A DNA stretch of 52,831 bases from Mycobacterium sp. 1423905.2 (GCF_001673155.1 NZ_LZLE01000263.1:1-52831), one strand, 5' to 3'. Shown: positions 35,526 to 44,388, counted from the stretch's first letter. Translations and numbers: made by a program. The notes: generated by a model from the sequence alone, not told the origin.

Positions 35526-35944
35526 AGCCCGAGCGCGGGACGGGCCTGCGGGTCGCAGTCGTCGAGGAGATCTTGGCAGCGCAGCAGTTCGTCGGTCTCA
35601 CCGATCGCGTCCGCGGCGCGCGCCAGCGCCGCCACACAGCGCAGGAAGCCACGGTTGGGTTCGTGCGAGTAGGGCACCGGGCCGAAACCCTTCCACCCGT
35701 TGCGGCGCAACTGGTCCAAGCCGCGGTGGTATCCGGTGCGGGCGTAGGCATACGCCGTGACGGCCTTGTCGTCGGCCATCGCCTCCTCGGCCAGCGTCGC
35801 CCAGGCCACCGACGCCGACGGATGCGCGGCGGCGACGATGGCCGGGTTCTCCCCAGCGGCCAATTCAGCCTCGGCTTCACTGTCTCCGGGGAGCAGAATC
35901 GGATCAGGTCCCAAAAGGTCACCCATCGGTGTCATGAGTTCCAT
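35522..35944 (-). CDS. DUF3151 family protein (Rv0360c-like)
   Basis: A 140-residue helical protein of DUF3151, a family found in actinobacteria. LPGDSEAEAELAAGENPAIVAAAHPSAS and the AYARTGYHRGLDQLRRNGWKGFGPVPYSHEPNRGF segment are characteristic. The latter half resembles TPR-like helices. Function is unknown. ATG 35944 gives a length near H37Rv Rv0360c; ATG 35935 is possible. Divergent from the Rv0361-like gene by 63 bp, convergent with the CDF gene. Confidence 0.85.
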   Translation of the reverse strand: MELMTPMGDLLGPDPILLPGDSEAEAELAAGENPAIVAAAHPSASVAWATLAEEAMADDKAVTAYAYARTGYHRGLDQLRRNGWKGFGPVPYSHEPNRGFLRCVAALARAADAIGETDELLRCQDLLDDCDPQARPALGL

Positions 35945-36007
35945 TGTGCGAGGGTTGGGTCGCTAAGCTCCAACTACCCACTCGATAGCCGGAGGACAGC
36001 TGTACTG

Positions 36008-36844
36008 ATGCCAGACGAACGCGAGCCTGACCGCGACGGCACCGAAGCCGCGGGCGAACCGGCCGGCCAGGAAGGCACCGGGGAAAAGCCGCTGATCGCC
36101 AGCGACGCCGAGACCGAAACCGTGGTGATCGCCAAGCGCGATCCGCAACCGACACCGGAGGCCGCGAACGCCGAAGCGCAACCCGAGCGCCGCTTCACCG
36201 CCCCGGGCTTCGACGCCAAAGAAACCCAAGTGATGGCGACCGCGCCGGAGGCCGCCACCGAAGTGATCCAGACGCAGCAGGCGCCCGCCGTCACGCCGCC
36301 GTCACCGCCCGCTCCGCCTGCTCCCCCGTCAATGGCCCCCAAACCCTCGGGCCCGCAATCGATCCCCGGACGCGCCGGTGGCAGAGCCGCGTCGTTCAAA
36401 CCGAACAAGTGGGGTTGGGTGCTGGCGATCGTCGTGATCGTGCTGGCCCTGACGGCGATCGCCATCCTGGGCACCGTTCTGCTGACCCGCAGCAAGCACA
36501 ACAAGGCCTCACAGGAGGACCAGGTGCGGCAGGTCATCCAGAGCTTCGACGGCGCCGTGCAGCGCGGCGACCTGACCGCGCTGCGCACCATCACGTGCGG
36601 CACCACCCGCGACGGCTACGTCGACTACGACGAACACTCCTGGACTGAGACGTATCAACGGGTTTCGGCGGCCAAGCAGTATCCGGTGATCGCCACCATC
36701 GACCAGGTGATCGTCAACGGCCAGCACGCCGAGGCCAACGTGACCACGTTCATGGCTTACGACCCGCAGCTGCGCTCCACCCGCAGCCTGGACCTGCAGT
36801 TCCGCGACGACCAGTGGAAGATCTGCCAGTCACCGGCGAGCTAG
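36008..36844 (+). CDS. Single-pass membrane protein with extracytoplasmic domain (Rv0361-like)
   Basis: A 278-residue protein. Residues 1-134 are acidic and Pro-rich, without signal peptide and presumably cytoplasmic. Residues 135-160 form the only transmembrane helix (WGWVLAIVVIVLALTAIAILGTVLL). The remaining ~118 residues lie outside and resemble the small NTF2-like domains common in mycobacterial membrane proteins (VRQVIQSFDGAVQRGDLTALRTITCG, ending in DLQFRDDQWKICQ). Two cysteines there could form a disulfide. A GGAGGAC ribosome-binding site supports ATG 36008. The layout matches H37Rv Rv0361. Role unknown. Confidence 0.83.
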   Translation: MPDEREPDRDGTEAAGEPAGQEGTGEKPLIASDAETETVVIAKRDPQPTPEAANAEAQPERRFTAPGFDAKETQVMATAPEAATEVIQTQQAPAVTPPSPPAPPAPPSMAPKPSGPQSIPGRAGGRAASFKPNKWGWVLAIVVIVLALTAIAILGTVLLTRSKHNKASQEDQVRQVIQSFDGAVQRGDLTALRTITCGTTRDGYVDYDEHSWTETYQRVSAAKQYPVIATIDQVIVNGQHAEANVTTFMAYDPQLRSTRSLDLQFRDDQWKICQSPAS

Positions 36845-36862
36845 CCCGGCGGGTCAACGTTT

Positions 36863-36922
36863 CGCCGAGTGTGCGGCCAGCCGCACGCTGGGCGCCGGGT
36901 GTGCGGCCAGCCGCACACTGAG
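36863..36922. repeat. Two tandem 30-bp units, each a hairpin (terminator region)
   Basis: Two 30-bp units (36863-36892 and 36893-36922) each contain GTGTGCGGCCAGCCGCAC. The stems are GTGTGCGGC/GCCGCACGC at 36869-36888 and the fully paired GTGTGCGGC/GCCGCACAC at 36899-36918. They lie between convergent genes (Rv0361-like and fba), so a bidirectional terminator role is likely. Confidence 0.75.
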
Positions 36923-36936
36923 CGCAATCCGGACGG

Positions 36937-37968
36937 TTAGCCGAGGGTCTTTCCCGCGCAATGTAAGTCGTTGCAAGCCTCGATGACCCGCTCGGTCATG
37001 CCGGCTTCGGCCTTCTTCAAGTAGCTGCGCGGGTCGTAGACCTTCTTGGAGCCGACGTCGCCGTCCACTTTGAGCACGCCGTCGTAGTTGGTGAACATGT
37101 GGGCGACGATGGGGCGGGTGAAGGCGTACTGGGTGTCGGTGTCGACGTTCATCTTCACCACGCCATAGCGCAGCGCCTCCTCGATCTCGGACTTCTCCGA
37201 GCCCGAGCCGCCGTGGAAGACGAAGTCGAACGGCTTGGCGTCCTCGGCCAGCCCGAGTTTCGCGGCGGCCACCTTCTGCCCCTGGGCCAGGATGTCGGGG
37301 CGCAGTTTGACGTTGCCCGGCTTGTAGACACCGTGCACGTTGCCGAACGTCGCGGCCAGCAGATAGTGGCCGTGCTCGCCGTGCCCGAGCGCCTCGATGG
37401 TCTTCTCGAAGTCCTCCGGGGTGGTGTACAGCTTGTCGTTGATCTCGTTGGCGACGCCGTCCTCTTCGCCGCCGACCACGCCGATCTCGATCTCCAGGAT
37501 GATCTTGGCGGCCGCGGCCTGCTTCAGCAGTTCCTGCGCGATTTCCAGGTTCTCGTCGATCGGCACCGCCGAGCCGTCCCACATGTGTGACTGGAATAGC
37601 GGGTTGGCGCCCTTGCTCACCCGTTCGGCGGAGATGGCCAGCAGCGGGCGCACGTAGCTGTCCAGCTTGTCCTTGGGGCAGTGGTCGGTGTGCAGCGCGA
37701 CGTTGATCGGGTACTTGGCGGCGATGACGTGCGCGAATTCGGCCAGGGCGACGGCGCCGGTCACCATGTCCTTGACCCCGAGCCCGGAGCCGAACTCCGC
37801 GCCGCCGGTGGAGAACTGGATGATGCCGTCGCTGCCGGCGTCGGCGAAGCCCTTGATCGCGGCGTTGACGGTCTCTGAGGAGGTGCAGTTGATGGCCGGG
37901 AAGGCGTAGGCATTTTCCTTGGCACGTCCGAGCATCTCGGCGTAAACCTCGGGCGTTGCGATGGGCAT
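36937..37968 (-). CDS. fba: Class II fructose-1,6-bisphosphate aldolase
   Basis: A 343-residue zinc-dependent aldolase of glycolysis and gluconeogenesis. It has ALHTDHCPKDKLDSYV (catalytic Asp and zinc His), LEIEIGVVGGEEDGV, the FGNVHGVYKPGNVKL zinc/active-site segment, FHGGSGSEKSEIEEAL and VVKMNVDTDTQYAF. Length agrees with mycobacterial Fba (344). ATG 37968 follows a GGAGGAACG ribosome-binding site, and in-frame upstream sequence lacks similarity. Divergent from the DedA-family gene with 61 bp between starts. Confidence 0.97.
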   Translation of the reverse strand: MPIATPEVYAEMLGRAKENAYAFPAINCTSSETVNAAIKGFADAGSDGIIQFSTGGAEFGSGLGVKDMVTGAVALAEFAHVIAAKYPINVALHTDHCPKDKLDSYVRPLLAISAERVSKGANPLFQSHMWDGSAVPIDENLEIAQELLKQAAAAKIILEIEIGVVGGEEDGVANEINDKLYTTPEDFEKTIEALGHGEHGHYLLAATFGNVHGVYKPGNVKLRPDILAQGQKVAAAKLGLAEDAKPFDFVFHGGSGSEKSEIEEALRYGVVKMNVDTDTQYAFTRPIVAHMFTNYDGVLKVDGDVGSKKVYDPRSYLKKAEAGMTERVIEACNDLHCAGKTLG

Positions 37969-38029
37969 GAACGTTCCTCCTCCACGACTGGGCCCATTCA
38001 GTATTGCAACGCCGGTATGTTGATGCCTC

Positions 38030-38713
38030 ATGAGCACCGCGGTGGTGGCCCTGGGCGACATCCTCGACCCGATGTACTGGCTGGGCGCTAACGGCGTCTT
38101 CGGGTCAGCGGTGCTGCCCGGCATCCTGATCATCGTCTTCATCGAGACCGGACTGCTGTTCCCGCTACTGCCGGGCGAATCGCTGCTGTTCACCGGCGGG
38201 TTGCTGGCCGCGCACCCCAATCCGCCCGCAAGCATCTGGGTACTGGCGCCGGCGGTCGCCATCGTCGCGATCCTCGGCGACCAGACCGGCTACTTCATCG
38301 GCCGGCGCATCGGGCCCGCGCTGTTCAAGAAGGAAGACTCCCGCTTCTTCAAGCAGCACTACGTCACCGAGTCGCACGCATTCTTCGAAAAACACGGCCC
38401 CAAGGCCATCATCCTGGCCCGGTTCGCCCCGTTCGTCCGGACCTTCGTCCCGGTGATCGCCGGCGTGTCCTACATGCGCTACCCGGTCTATCTGGCGTTC
38501 GACATCGTCGGCGGAATCGCCTGGGGGGCGGGTGCGACGCTGGCCGGCTACTTCTTGGGCACCGTGCCCTTCGTGCACCAGAACTTGGAAAAGATCATCC
38601 TGGGCATCCTGTTCGTCTCGCTGCTGCCGGCGATGATCGCGGCCTGGCGCGGGTTCAAGTCGCGGAAGGCAAAGAAGGACAGCCCCACCGACGAGGCCGC
38701 CCTACCCGAGTGA
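38030..38713 (+). CDS. DedA-family membrane protein (Rv0364-like)
   Basis: A 227-residue DedA/SNARE-associated (VTT domain) protein, likely a lipid scramblase or undecaprenyl/phospholipid flippase by family knowledge. Motifs include FIETGLLFPLLPGESLLF, GDQTGYFIGRRIG and the conserved ARFAPFVRTFVPVIAGVSYM with the functional Arg pair. About five hydrophobic segments, and a Lys-rich C-terminal tail. Length equals that of H37Rv Rv0364. The 3' end overlaps the convergent glycosidase gene by 12 bp. Confidence 0.9.
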   Translation: MSTAVVALGDILDPMYWLGANGVFGSAVLPGILIIVFIETGLLFPLLPGESLLFTGGLLAAHPNPPASIWVLAPAVAIVAILGDQTGYFIGRRIGPALFKKEDSRFFKQHYVTESHAFFEKHGPKAIILARFAPFVRTFVPVIAGVSYMRYPVYLAFDIVGGIAWGAGATLAGYFLGTVPFVHQNLEKIILGILFVSLLPAMIAAWRGFKSRKAKKDSPTDEAALPE

Positions 38714-39829
38714 GACGCCTTCGGCGGCCCTGTGCGCGGCCTCCATCAGCATCCAGCCGGAAAGCTGCACCGACAGGTCGCGCTCGGGGATCGCAGAGCT
38801 GCTGACCGCGCCGTCGACGGACTGGGCCGCCTGGCCACCGGCGATGGGCAGTTCGGCGTCACGATCCCAGAACGCCCCGAACACCGGCAGGCCGGCCACG
38901 GTCTGCCGGTTGTCCCACGCCGACTTGGCCGAGGCCAACACGATGTTGCGGGCGGTGTCGCGGGCGACGGCGTCGTCGGCGGAGTCACCGGGCAGCGTGG
39001 TCGCCACCAGCGCCAGATAGCGCGCAGTGATCCCGGCGAACAGACCCCCGTCGCCGCCCCCGGCGCTCTTGAGCACACCGTTGGGCGCCATCTCCTGGTT
39101 GACCGCCGCCACCAGGCGGTGCACGCGTGCGCGGTGCCGGTCGCGGGCCTCGGCGCCGGTGCGCACGGCTAATTCGGTCTCCAGGCCGAGCACCACGCCC
39201 TGGCAATAGGTGTACTGGGCGCGCACCAGTGAGCCGTCCTTGATGCCGTCGAACACCAGATGAGTCTCTGGGTCGATCAGCGCGCCATCGATCCAGTCGC
39301 TCATTTGGTCGGCCCGGCGCACCCCGCCCTCATAGCGGGCCAGGAAGATGCCGGCCGGGCCGTTGGCGGGGGCGTTGAAGAACCGTTCGCCGCCCTTGCG
39401 CCACGGGATGCCACCGCCGTCTTGGGGCGCCCACGCGTTGACGAACTCATCGGCGAGTTTCTGCAGCGCCCGACGGCGCTGTATGCCGGCCACCCGGGCG
39501 GCGCGTTCCAGCGCCAGCGCCAGCCACGCCATGTCGTCGTAGTAGTTGTTGACCCAGCGCAGGTTGTTGCGTAGCCGGTGCGAGCGGATCTGCCGCGCGA
39601 TGCGGGCGTGTCGGTCGGGTTGCGGGTCGCGTAGCTGGGCATCGAGCAGGCAGTCCAGCAGGTGCGCCTGCCACCAGTAGTGCCAGGTGCCGAACAGTCG
39701 GTCTTTGCGCTCGGAGGGCCAGGCCACCACACCTAGCTGCGTGCCTGGCAGCGCCCAGAGCCGTTGCAGGTGCCGTTGTGTGACAGCGGCTTCGGAGCTC
39801 GCCGCCCGGTTTGCCCAAACCTGATCCAT
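38702..39829 (-). CDS. GH76-like glycosidase (Rv0365c-like)
   Basis: A 375-residue (alpha/alpha)6-barrel protein similar to glycoside hydrolase family 76 alpha-1,6-mannanases. The adjacent acid pair is in NNYYDDMAWLALALERA near residue 98. RKGGERFFNAPANGPAGIFLAR and the TYCQGVVLGLETEL helix fit the barrel pattern. No signal peptide is visible, so it would act in the cytoplasm, unlike secreted fungal mannanases. It may process mannan-containing lipoglycan precursors, which is speculation. Length equals that of H37Rv Rv0365c. Start ATG 39829 is 35 bp from the divergent iron-sulfur subunit gene. Confidence 0.82.
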   Translation of the reverse strand: MDQVWANRAASSEAAVTQRHLQRLWALPGTQLGVVAWPSERKDRLFGTWHYWWQAHLLDCLLDAQLRDPQPDRHARIARQIRSHRLRNNLRWVNNYYDDMAWLALALERAARVAGIQRRRALQKLADEFVNAWAPQDGGGIPWRKGGERFFNAPANGPAGIFLARYEGGVRRADQMSDWIDGALIDPETHLVFDGIKDGSLVRAQYTYCQGVVLGLETELAVRTGAEARDRHRARVHRLVAAVNQEMAPNGVLKSAGGGDGGLFAGITARYLALVATTLPGDSADDAVARDTARNIVLASAKSAWDNRQTVAGLPVFGAFWDRDAELPIAGGQAAQSVDGAVSSSAIPERDLSVQLSGWMLMEAAHRAAEGVSLG

Positions 39830-39864
39830 ACCTGCCGATCCTGCCCTAAGCGGTTCTGGCGAGG

Positions 39865-40377
39865 ATGCTGGAGTCCATGGGCGAGGACAACACCGCGGCG
39901 GTGTGGTCGCTGACCGTCAACGGCCAGCGCCACCAGGTCCACACCGAAGACGACACACCGCTGCTCTATGTGCTGCGCAATCACCTGAACCTGAAGGGGA
40001 CGCGGTTCGGCTGTGGGGTGGGCCTGTGCGGCGCCTGTTTCGTGCTCGCCGACGGCCGGCCCATCTACTCCTGCGACACGCCTCTGTGGTCGGTGGCCGA
40101 CAAGTCGATCCGCACCGTCGAAGGGTTGGGCACCGCTGAGCAGCCGCATCCGGTGGCGCGTGCCCTGATCGCCGGTCAAGCGGCGCAATGCGGGTACTGC
40201 ATGTCGGGCATCGTGGTGGCCGCGGCGGCCCTGCTGGCCGAGAATTCCGATCCGACCGAGGCGGAGGTGCGAAAAGCGTTGGATCCCAACCTTTGTCGTT
40301 GTGGGTCACACAACCGGGTGGTGCGGGCGGTGCTGAGCGCCGCGGCCCAGCTGAACGGATTTGGCGATGACCGCTAG
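39865..40377 (+). CDS. Molybdenum hydroxylase, 2x[2Fe-2S] small subunit
   Basis: A 170-residue iron-sulfur subunit of the xanthine-oxidase family. The plant-type cluster uses the cysteines in RFGCGVGLCGACFV plus the Cys in PIYSC. The second cluster uses QCGYC and NLCRCG. It transfers electrons from the molybdenum site of the large subunit. Length and sequence resemble isoquinoline 1-oxidoreductase alpha-type subunits. ATG 39877 is an alternative start. Its last codons overlap the large-subunit gene by up to 17 bp, so the two are translated together. Confidence 0.9.
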   Translation: MLESMGEDNTAAVWSLTVNGQRHQVHTEDDTPLLYVLRNHLNLKGTRFGCGVGLCGACFVLADGRPIYSCDTPLWSVADKSIRTVEGLGTAEQPHPVARALIAGQAAQCGYCMSGIVVAAAALLAENSDPTEAEVRKALDPNLCRCGSHNRVVRAVLSAAAQLNGFGDDR

Positions 40378-42487
40378 CGACGTGTCGCCGTCGCTGGCCG
40401 CCAACCCGGTGCTGAGTCAGTGGTTGGGGATCCGGTCGGACGGCATCGTGGAGGTGCGCTCAGGAAAGGTGGAATTGGGCCAGGGCGTGTTGACGGCGCT
40501 GGCCCAGATCGCCGCGGAAGAACTCGACGTCGACGTTTCGCGGGTCCGGATGATCGCGGCGGCCACCGATCGCAGCCCCGACGAGGGCTTCACCGCGGGC
40601 AGCCGGTCGATCCAGCATTCCGGGGCGGCGCTGCGCCAGGTGTGCGCCGAAGCCCGGGCCATCTACCTCGAAGTCGCCGCCGCCAAGCTCGCCGTGGCAC
40701 CCGACGAGCTGGACGTGTGTGACGGGGAGATCACCGGTCCGGAGCAGGTGGCCACCAGCTATTGGGAGCTCGCCGACGACGCGTTGCTGGATCGGGAGGC
40801 CAGCGGCGCAGTGGCGCCCAAGGCGGAGTCGGAGTACGCGGTCGTCGGGACCGATCTGGCGCGCCTGGATCTACCGGACAAGCTCACCGGGCGGCCCCGC
40901 TACCTGCACGACCTGAGCTGGAACGGCCTGCTGTACGGCCGGGTGGTGCGCCCGCCGTCGCGCGGGGCCCGGCTGCGCACGGTCGACACCGGACCCGCCG
41001 AGGCCCTGCCGGGCGTGGTGGCCGTGGTGCGCGACGGTGAGTTCTTGGCGGTGGTGGCCGAGCGCGAGGAGGTGGCGCTGCGCGCCGCCGACCGGTTGCG
41101 CGGCGACGCCAGCTGGGACGAGCGCCCAACCCTGCCCGACGAGAACGATCTACCCGCGTTTCTGTTGTCCGCGCGCGCCGAGACCCGGGTGATCGCCGAC
41201 CAAGGCGGCTCGACGGGACCCCCACCCGCCCGGTCGCACTCGGCGCGCTACCACCGGCCGTATCTGGCGCATGGCGCCATCGGGCCGTCGGCCGCGGCCG
41301 CACTCGCCCACTCTGACGGGCGGATGGAGGTGTGGTCGCACAGCCAAGGGGTGTACCAGCTGCGCCACGAGTTGGCCGCGGCGCTGGGCCTGGCGGTCGA
41401 CCGGGTGGTGGTGCGGCACGTCGAGGGAGCGGGCTGTTACGGCCACAACGGCGCCGACGACGTCGCGCTGGACGCCGCGTTGCTGGCGCATGCGGTGCCC
41501 GGAAGGCCCGTCCAGGTGGTGTGGTCGCGCGCCGAGGAATTGGCGTGGAGCCCGCTCGGCCCGGCGGGTGTCGTCGAAATCGAGGCCGACTGCGCCGAGG
41601 ACGGCAGCGTGCTGGCCTGGCGACACGAGATCTACAGCGGCAGCTACATGGGCCGTCCGGGAACCACGCCGACCAACGCGCTGCTGACGGCCAGCCACCG
41701 GGCCGGCGGCGAGCCGATCCGGGCCGGCGGCGAACCGCCGGTCGACTTCGGCGGCGGCTCCAGCCGCAACGGCATTCCCGGCTACGACTTTCCGGCTTAC
41801 CGGGTGACCAACCACCTGCTGACCGAGATGCCGTTGCGCACGTCGGCGCTGCGTTCGCTGGGCGCCCATCTCAACGTCTTCGCCATCGAGTCGATGCTGG
41901 ACGAATTGGCCCTAGCGGCAGGTCGCGACCCCGTGGAGTTCCGCCTGGCGCACCTGTCGGATCCGCGAGGACGGGCGGTGTTGCAGGCGGCGGCCGACCG
42001 GGCCGGCTGGAGGCAGCGGACCGCGCACGAAGCGGTCGGCCATGGCATCGGCTACGCCCGCTACAAGAATTCCTCGGCGTACTGCGCGGTGGTGGCCGAG
42101 GTGGAGGCGGTCAACGAGGTGCGGGTGCGGCGGCTGGCGATCGCAGTGGACGCCGGATTGGTCATCAATCCCGACGGCGCGGCCAACCAGATCGAGGGCG
42201 GTGCCATCCAGGCCACCAGCTGGACGCTCAAGGAGCGGGTGCGCTTCGACCGGTATGACGTCACCAGCACCACCTGGGAGACCTACCCCATCCTGCGATT
42301 CTCCGAAGTGCCTGCTGTGGATGTGGAATTCATTGCCGGGCAGGGCAATTCGCCGTTGGGCGTGGGTGAGTGCGCGCAGGGACCGACGGCGGCCGCGATC
42401 GGCAACGCGGTGTGCGATGCGCTTGGGGTACGGGTGCGGTCGTTGCCGTTGACGGCAGAGCAGCTCGTGGCCGCGATGCCGGACTAG
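40361..42487 (+). CDS. Molybdenum hydroxylase large subunit (isoquinoline-oxidoreductase/nicotinate-dehydrogenase B type)
   Basis: A 708-residue molybdopterin-binding subunit. The N-terminal GKVELGQGVLTALAQIAAEELDV segment contacts the cofactor. EGAGCYGHNGADD precedes the Mo site. The catalytic glutamate is in GVGECAQGPTAAAIGNAV near residue 675. No FAD-containing medium subunit gene exists next to it, as in two-subunit members that use cytochromes or quinones as acceptors. The substrate, a N-heterocycle or aldehyde, is unknown. At residues ~449-460 RAGGEP is repeated through a 21-bp duplication. The start is ATG 40361 or 40367, overlapping the small-subunit stop. H37Rv has a three-subunit CO-dehydrogenase-like set (Rv0373c-Rv0375c) in this area. 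Confidence 0.88.
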   Translation: MAMTASDVSPSLAANPVLSQWLGIRSDGIVEVRSGKVELGQGVLTALAQIAAEELDVDVSRVRMIAAATDRSPDEGFTAGSRSIQHSGAALRQVCAEARAIYLEVAAAKLAVAPDELDVCDGEITGPEQVATSYWELADDALLDREASGAVAPKAESEYAVVGTDLARLDLPDKLTGRPRYLHDLSWNGLLYGRVVRPPSRGARLRTVDTGPAEALPGVVAVVRDGEFLAVVAEREEVALRAADRLRGDASWDERPTLPDENDLPAFLLSARAETRVIADQGGSTGPPPARSHSARYHRPYLAHGAIGPSAAAALAHSDGRMEVWSHSQGVYQLRHELAAALGLAVDRVVVRHVEGAGCYGHNGADDVALDAALLAHAVPGRPVQVVWSRAEELAWSPLGPAGVVEIEADCAEDGSVLAWRHEIYSGSYMGRPGTTPTNALLTASHRAGGEPIRAGGEPPVDFGGGSSRNGIPGYDFPAYRVTNHLLTEMPLRTSALRSLGAHLNVFAIESMLDELALAAGRDPVEFRLAHLSDPRGRAVLQAAADRAGWRQRTAHEAVGHGIGYARYKNSSAYCAVVAEVEAVNEVRVRRLAIAVDAGLVINPDGAANQIEGGAIQATSWTLKERVRFDRYDVTSTTWETYPILRFSEVPAVDVEFIAGQGNSPLGVGECAQGPTAAAIGNAVCDALGVRVRSLPLTAEQLVAAMPD

Positions 42488-42488
42488 C

Positions 42489-42503
42489 CGGCGCTCAGCG
42501 CCG
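42489..42503. terminator. Stem-loop between convergent molybdenum hydroxylase and CoxG-like genes
   Basis: CGGCGC, loop TCA, GCGCCG: a strong GC stem starting 2 bp after the large-subunit stop and reaching into the end of the convergent gene. Confidence 0.5.
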
Positions 42504-43157
42504 TCGGCGCACCACCAGGATCAGCAGCAGGGCGGCGAGCACCGCAATCCCGGCCGCGCCGTACTTCTTGACCTGATCGCCCCCGGCGAGCTGCAACAGG
42601 TCGATGGGTGCGGGCTCGGCGGAGGCCGCCGTGGCCGCGGCGTCGACGGGACCGTCGGCGCTCTTCGGTATCTCGCCGTTGCTGTTGACCGGGCTCTGCG
42701 ACGCTTGGGCGCCCTGGGCCTTCAATTCGGCTTCCAGGGATTCGACGAACTGGCCCAGCAACTTCTCCGACACCTGCTGCAACATGCCGCTGCCGAATTG
42801 AGCTAGTTTGCCGACGATCTTGAGATCGGTGTCGACGGTGACCTGGGTGTGCTCCCCCGCCTCGTGCAGCTGCGCGGTGACTGTGGCGGCCGCGTTTCCG
42901 GTGCCGCGCGACTCCTTGCCCTTGGCGTCGATGACGGCGCGGTGCTGGGCGCGGTCTTGTTCGACGAAGTGGACTTTGCCGCTGAACTCGCTGGTGACCG
43001 GTCCCACCTTGATCTTGACCTTGCCGAGGTAGTTGTCGCCTTCGTGGCCGGTCAGCTGGGCTCCGGGCATCAGCGGAATCACCTGCTCCAGGTCGCACAG
43101 CACGTCCCAGGCCTGCTCGATCGGCGCGCTGACGGTGAACTGGTTGGCGATCTTCAT
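42495..43157 (-). CDS. CoxG-type SRPBCC protein with membrane anchor
   Basis: A 220-residue protein. Residues 1-145 form a START-like SRPBCC domain of the carbon-monoxide-dehydrogenase subunit G family (NQFTVSAPIEQAWDVLCDLEQVIPLMPGAQL). A low-complexity linker follows, then one C-terminal helix (YGAAGIAVLAALLLILVV) and RRRR. CoxG proteins attach molybdenum hydroxylases to the membrane, so this one probably anchors the neighbouring two-subunit enzyme to the respiratory chain. Start ATG 43157 has GAGAGGA upstream; longer readings lack similarity. Confidence 0.88.
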   Translation of the reverse strand: MKIANQFTVSAPIEQAWDVLCDLEQVIPLMPGAQLTGHEGDNYLGKVKIKVGPVTSEFSGKVHFVEQDRAQHRAVIDAKGKESRGTGNAAATVTAQLHEAGEHTQVTVDTDLKIVGKLAQFGSGMLQQVSEKLLGQFVESLEAELKAQGAQASQSPVNSNGEIPKSADGPVDAAATAASAEPAPIDLLQLAGGDQVKKYGAAGIAVLAALLLILVVRRRR

Positions 43158-43234
43158 CGTTGAAGTCCTCTCATGTCCGGGCGGATTCGACAACTGCGTC
43201 GCGAATCAGCCTGGCACACCGACGTAACCCGGGA

Positions 43235-44350
43235 TCACACGTCTCGGTGGATGCGGCCGCTGAGCTCGGCCAGCGGCCGGCCTTGGCCACCCCAGCGTCG
43301 GGCGATGATGTCGGCGGCGATCGAAACCGCGGTTTCCTCCGGTGTGCGAGCGCCCAGGTCCAAACCGATCGGACTCGACAAGCGACTCAGCTCCACATCC
43401 GTGAGCCCGGCCGCGCGCAGCCGCTCCATCCGGTCGTCATGGGTGCGCCGCGAACCCATCGCCCCCACGTACCCGATCGCGGGCAACCGCAGCGCCACCT
43501 CCAGCACCGGCACGTCGAACTTCGGGTCGTGCGTGAGCACGCAGATCACCGTGCGCTCGTCGACCGCGCCTGCTGCGACCCGGGCCGCCAGGTAGCGGTG
43601 TGGCCACTCGACGACCACCTCGTCGGCCGTCGGGAACCGCGCCGGTGTGGCGAACACGGCGCGGGCGTCGCAGACGGTGACGCGGTAGCCCAGGAACGAT
43701 CCCTGCCGCGCCAGGGCGGCGGCGAAGTCGATGGCGCCGAACACCAACATCCGGGGGCGCGGCGCGTAGCTGGCGACAAAGACCTCCATGCCTTCACCAC
43801 GCCGCTGGCCGTCGGTCCCGTATTCGAGGATGTCGCTGCGGCCCAGCGCCAGCAGACCACGCGCGTCGTCGGTAACGGCGGCGTCGGCGCGAGCCGAGCC
43901 CAGTGATCCGGCGGCGGTGTGGGGCCAGATCACCCGCCTGCGCCCGACCCACTCTGGATGCGAGATGACGGTGGCGACGGCGACCGGCCGATGGGCGGCG
44001 ATGTCGTCGGCCACCGCACCCAGCTCCGGGAACGTCGTCTGCGACACCGGTTCGACGAAGATATCGATGATGCCGCCGCAGGTCAGGCCGACGGCGAAAG
44101 CGTCGTCGTCGCTGACGCCGTAGCGCTCCAGTTGCGGCGAGCCGCTGTGCACTACCTCGGTGGCCAGGTCGTACACCGCGCCCTCGACGCATCCACCCGA
44201 CACCGACCCGCTGACCGAACCGTCGGGCGCCACCACCATCGATGCGCCCGGTGGTCGGGGTGCGGAGCGCAACGTGCGCACCACAGTGCCGACTCCCGCG
44301 GTTTCACCAGCGCGCCAGATCGACATGAGATCGGCCAGGACGTCGCGCAC
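43235..44350 (-). CDS. XdhC/CoxI-family molybdenum cofactor insertion protein (Rv0376c-like)
   Basis: About 371 residues. The N-terminal XdhC domain has MVVAPDGSVSGSVSGGCVEGAVYDLA and VGLTCGGIIDIFVEPV. The C-terminal Rossmann domain has RPRMLVFGAIDFAAALA, VICVLTHDPKFDVPVLEVAL and YVGAMGSRRTH. This family delivers sulfurated molybdenum cofactor to xanthine-oxidase-type enzymes, so it fits the adjacent hydroxylase. The GTG start at 44350 is my choice; TTG 44359 is possible. It lies 77 bp upstream of the CoxG-like gene on the same strand and may be co-transcribed with it. Confidence 0.9.
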   Translation of the reverse strand: MRDVLADLMSIWRAGETAGVGTVVRTLRSAPRPPGASMVVAPDGSVSGSVSGGCVEGAVYDLATEVVHSGSPQLERYGVSDDDAFAVGLTCGGIIDIFVEPVSQTTFPELGAVADDIAAHRPVAVATVISHPEWVGRRRVIWPHTAAGSLGSARADAAVTDDARGLLALGRSDILEYGTDGQRRGEGMEVFVASYAPRPRMLVFGAIDFAAALARQGSFLGYRVTVCDARAVFATPARFPTADEVVVEWPHRYLAARVAAGAVDERTVICVLTHDPKFDVPVLEVALRLPAIGYVGAMGSRRTHDDRMERLRAAGLTDVELSRLSSPIGLDLGARTPEETAVSIAADIIARRWGGQGRPLAELSGRIHRDV

Positions 44351-44388
44351 GCATCCCAACGTAAGGCCACGCCGACTGTGCGGTCACG

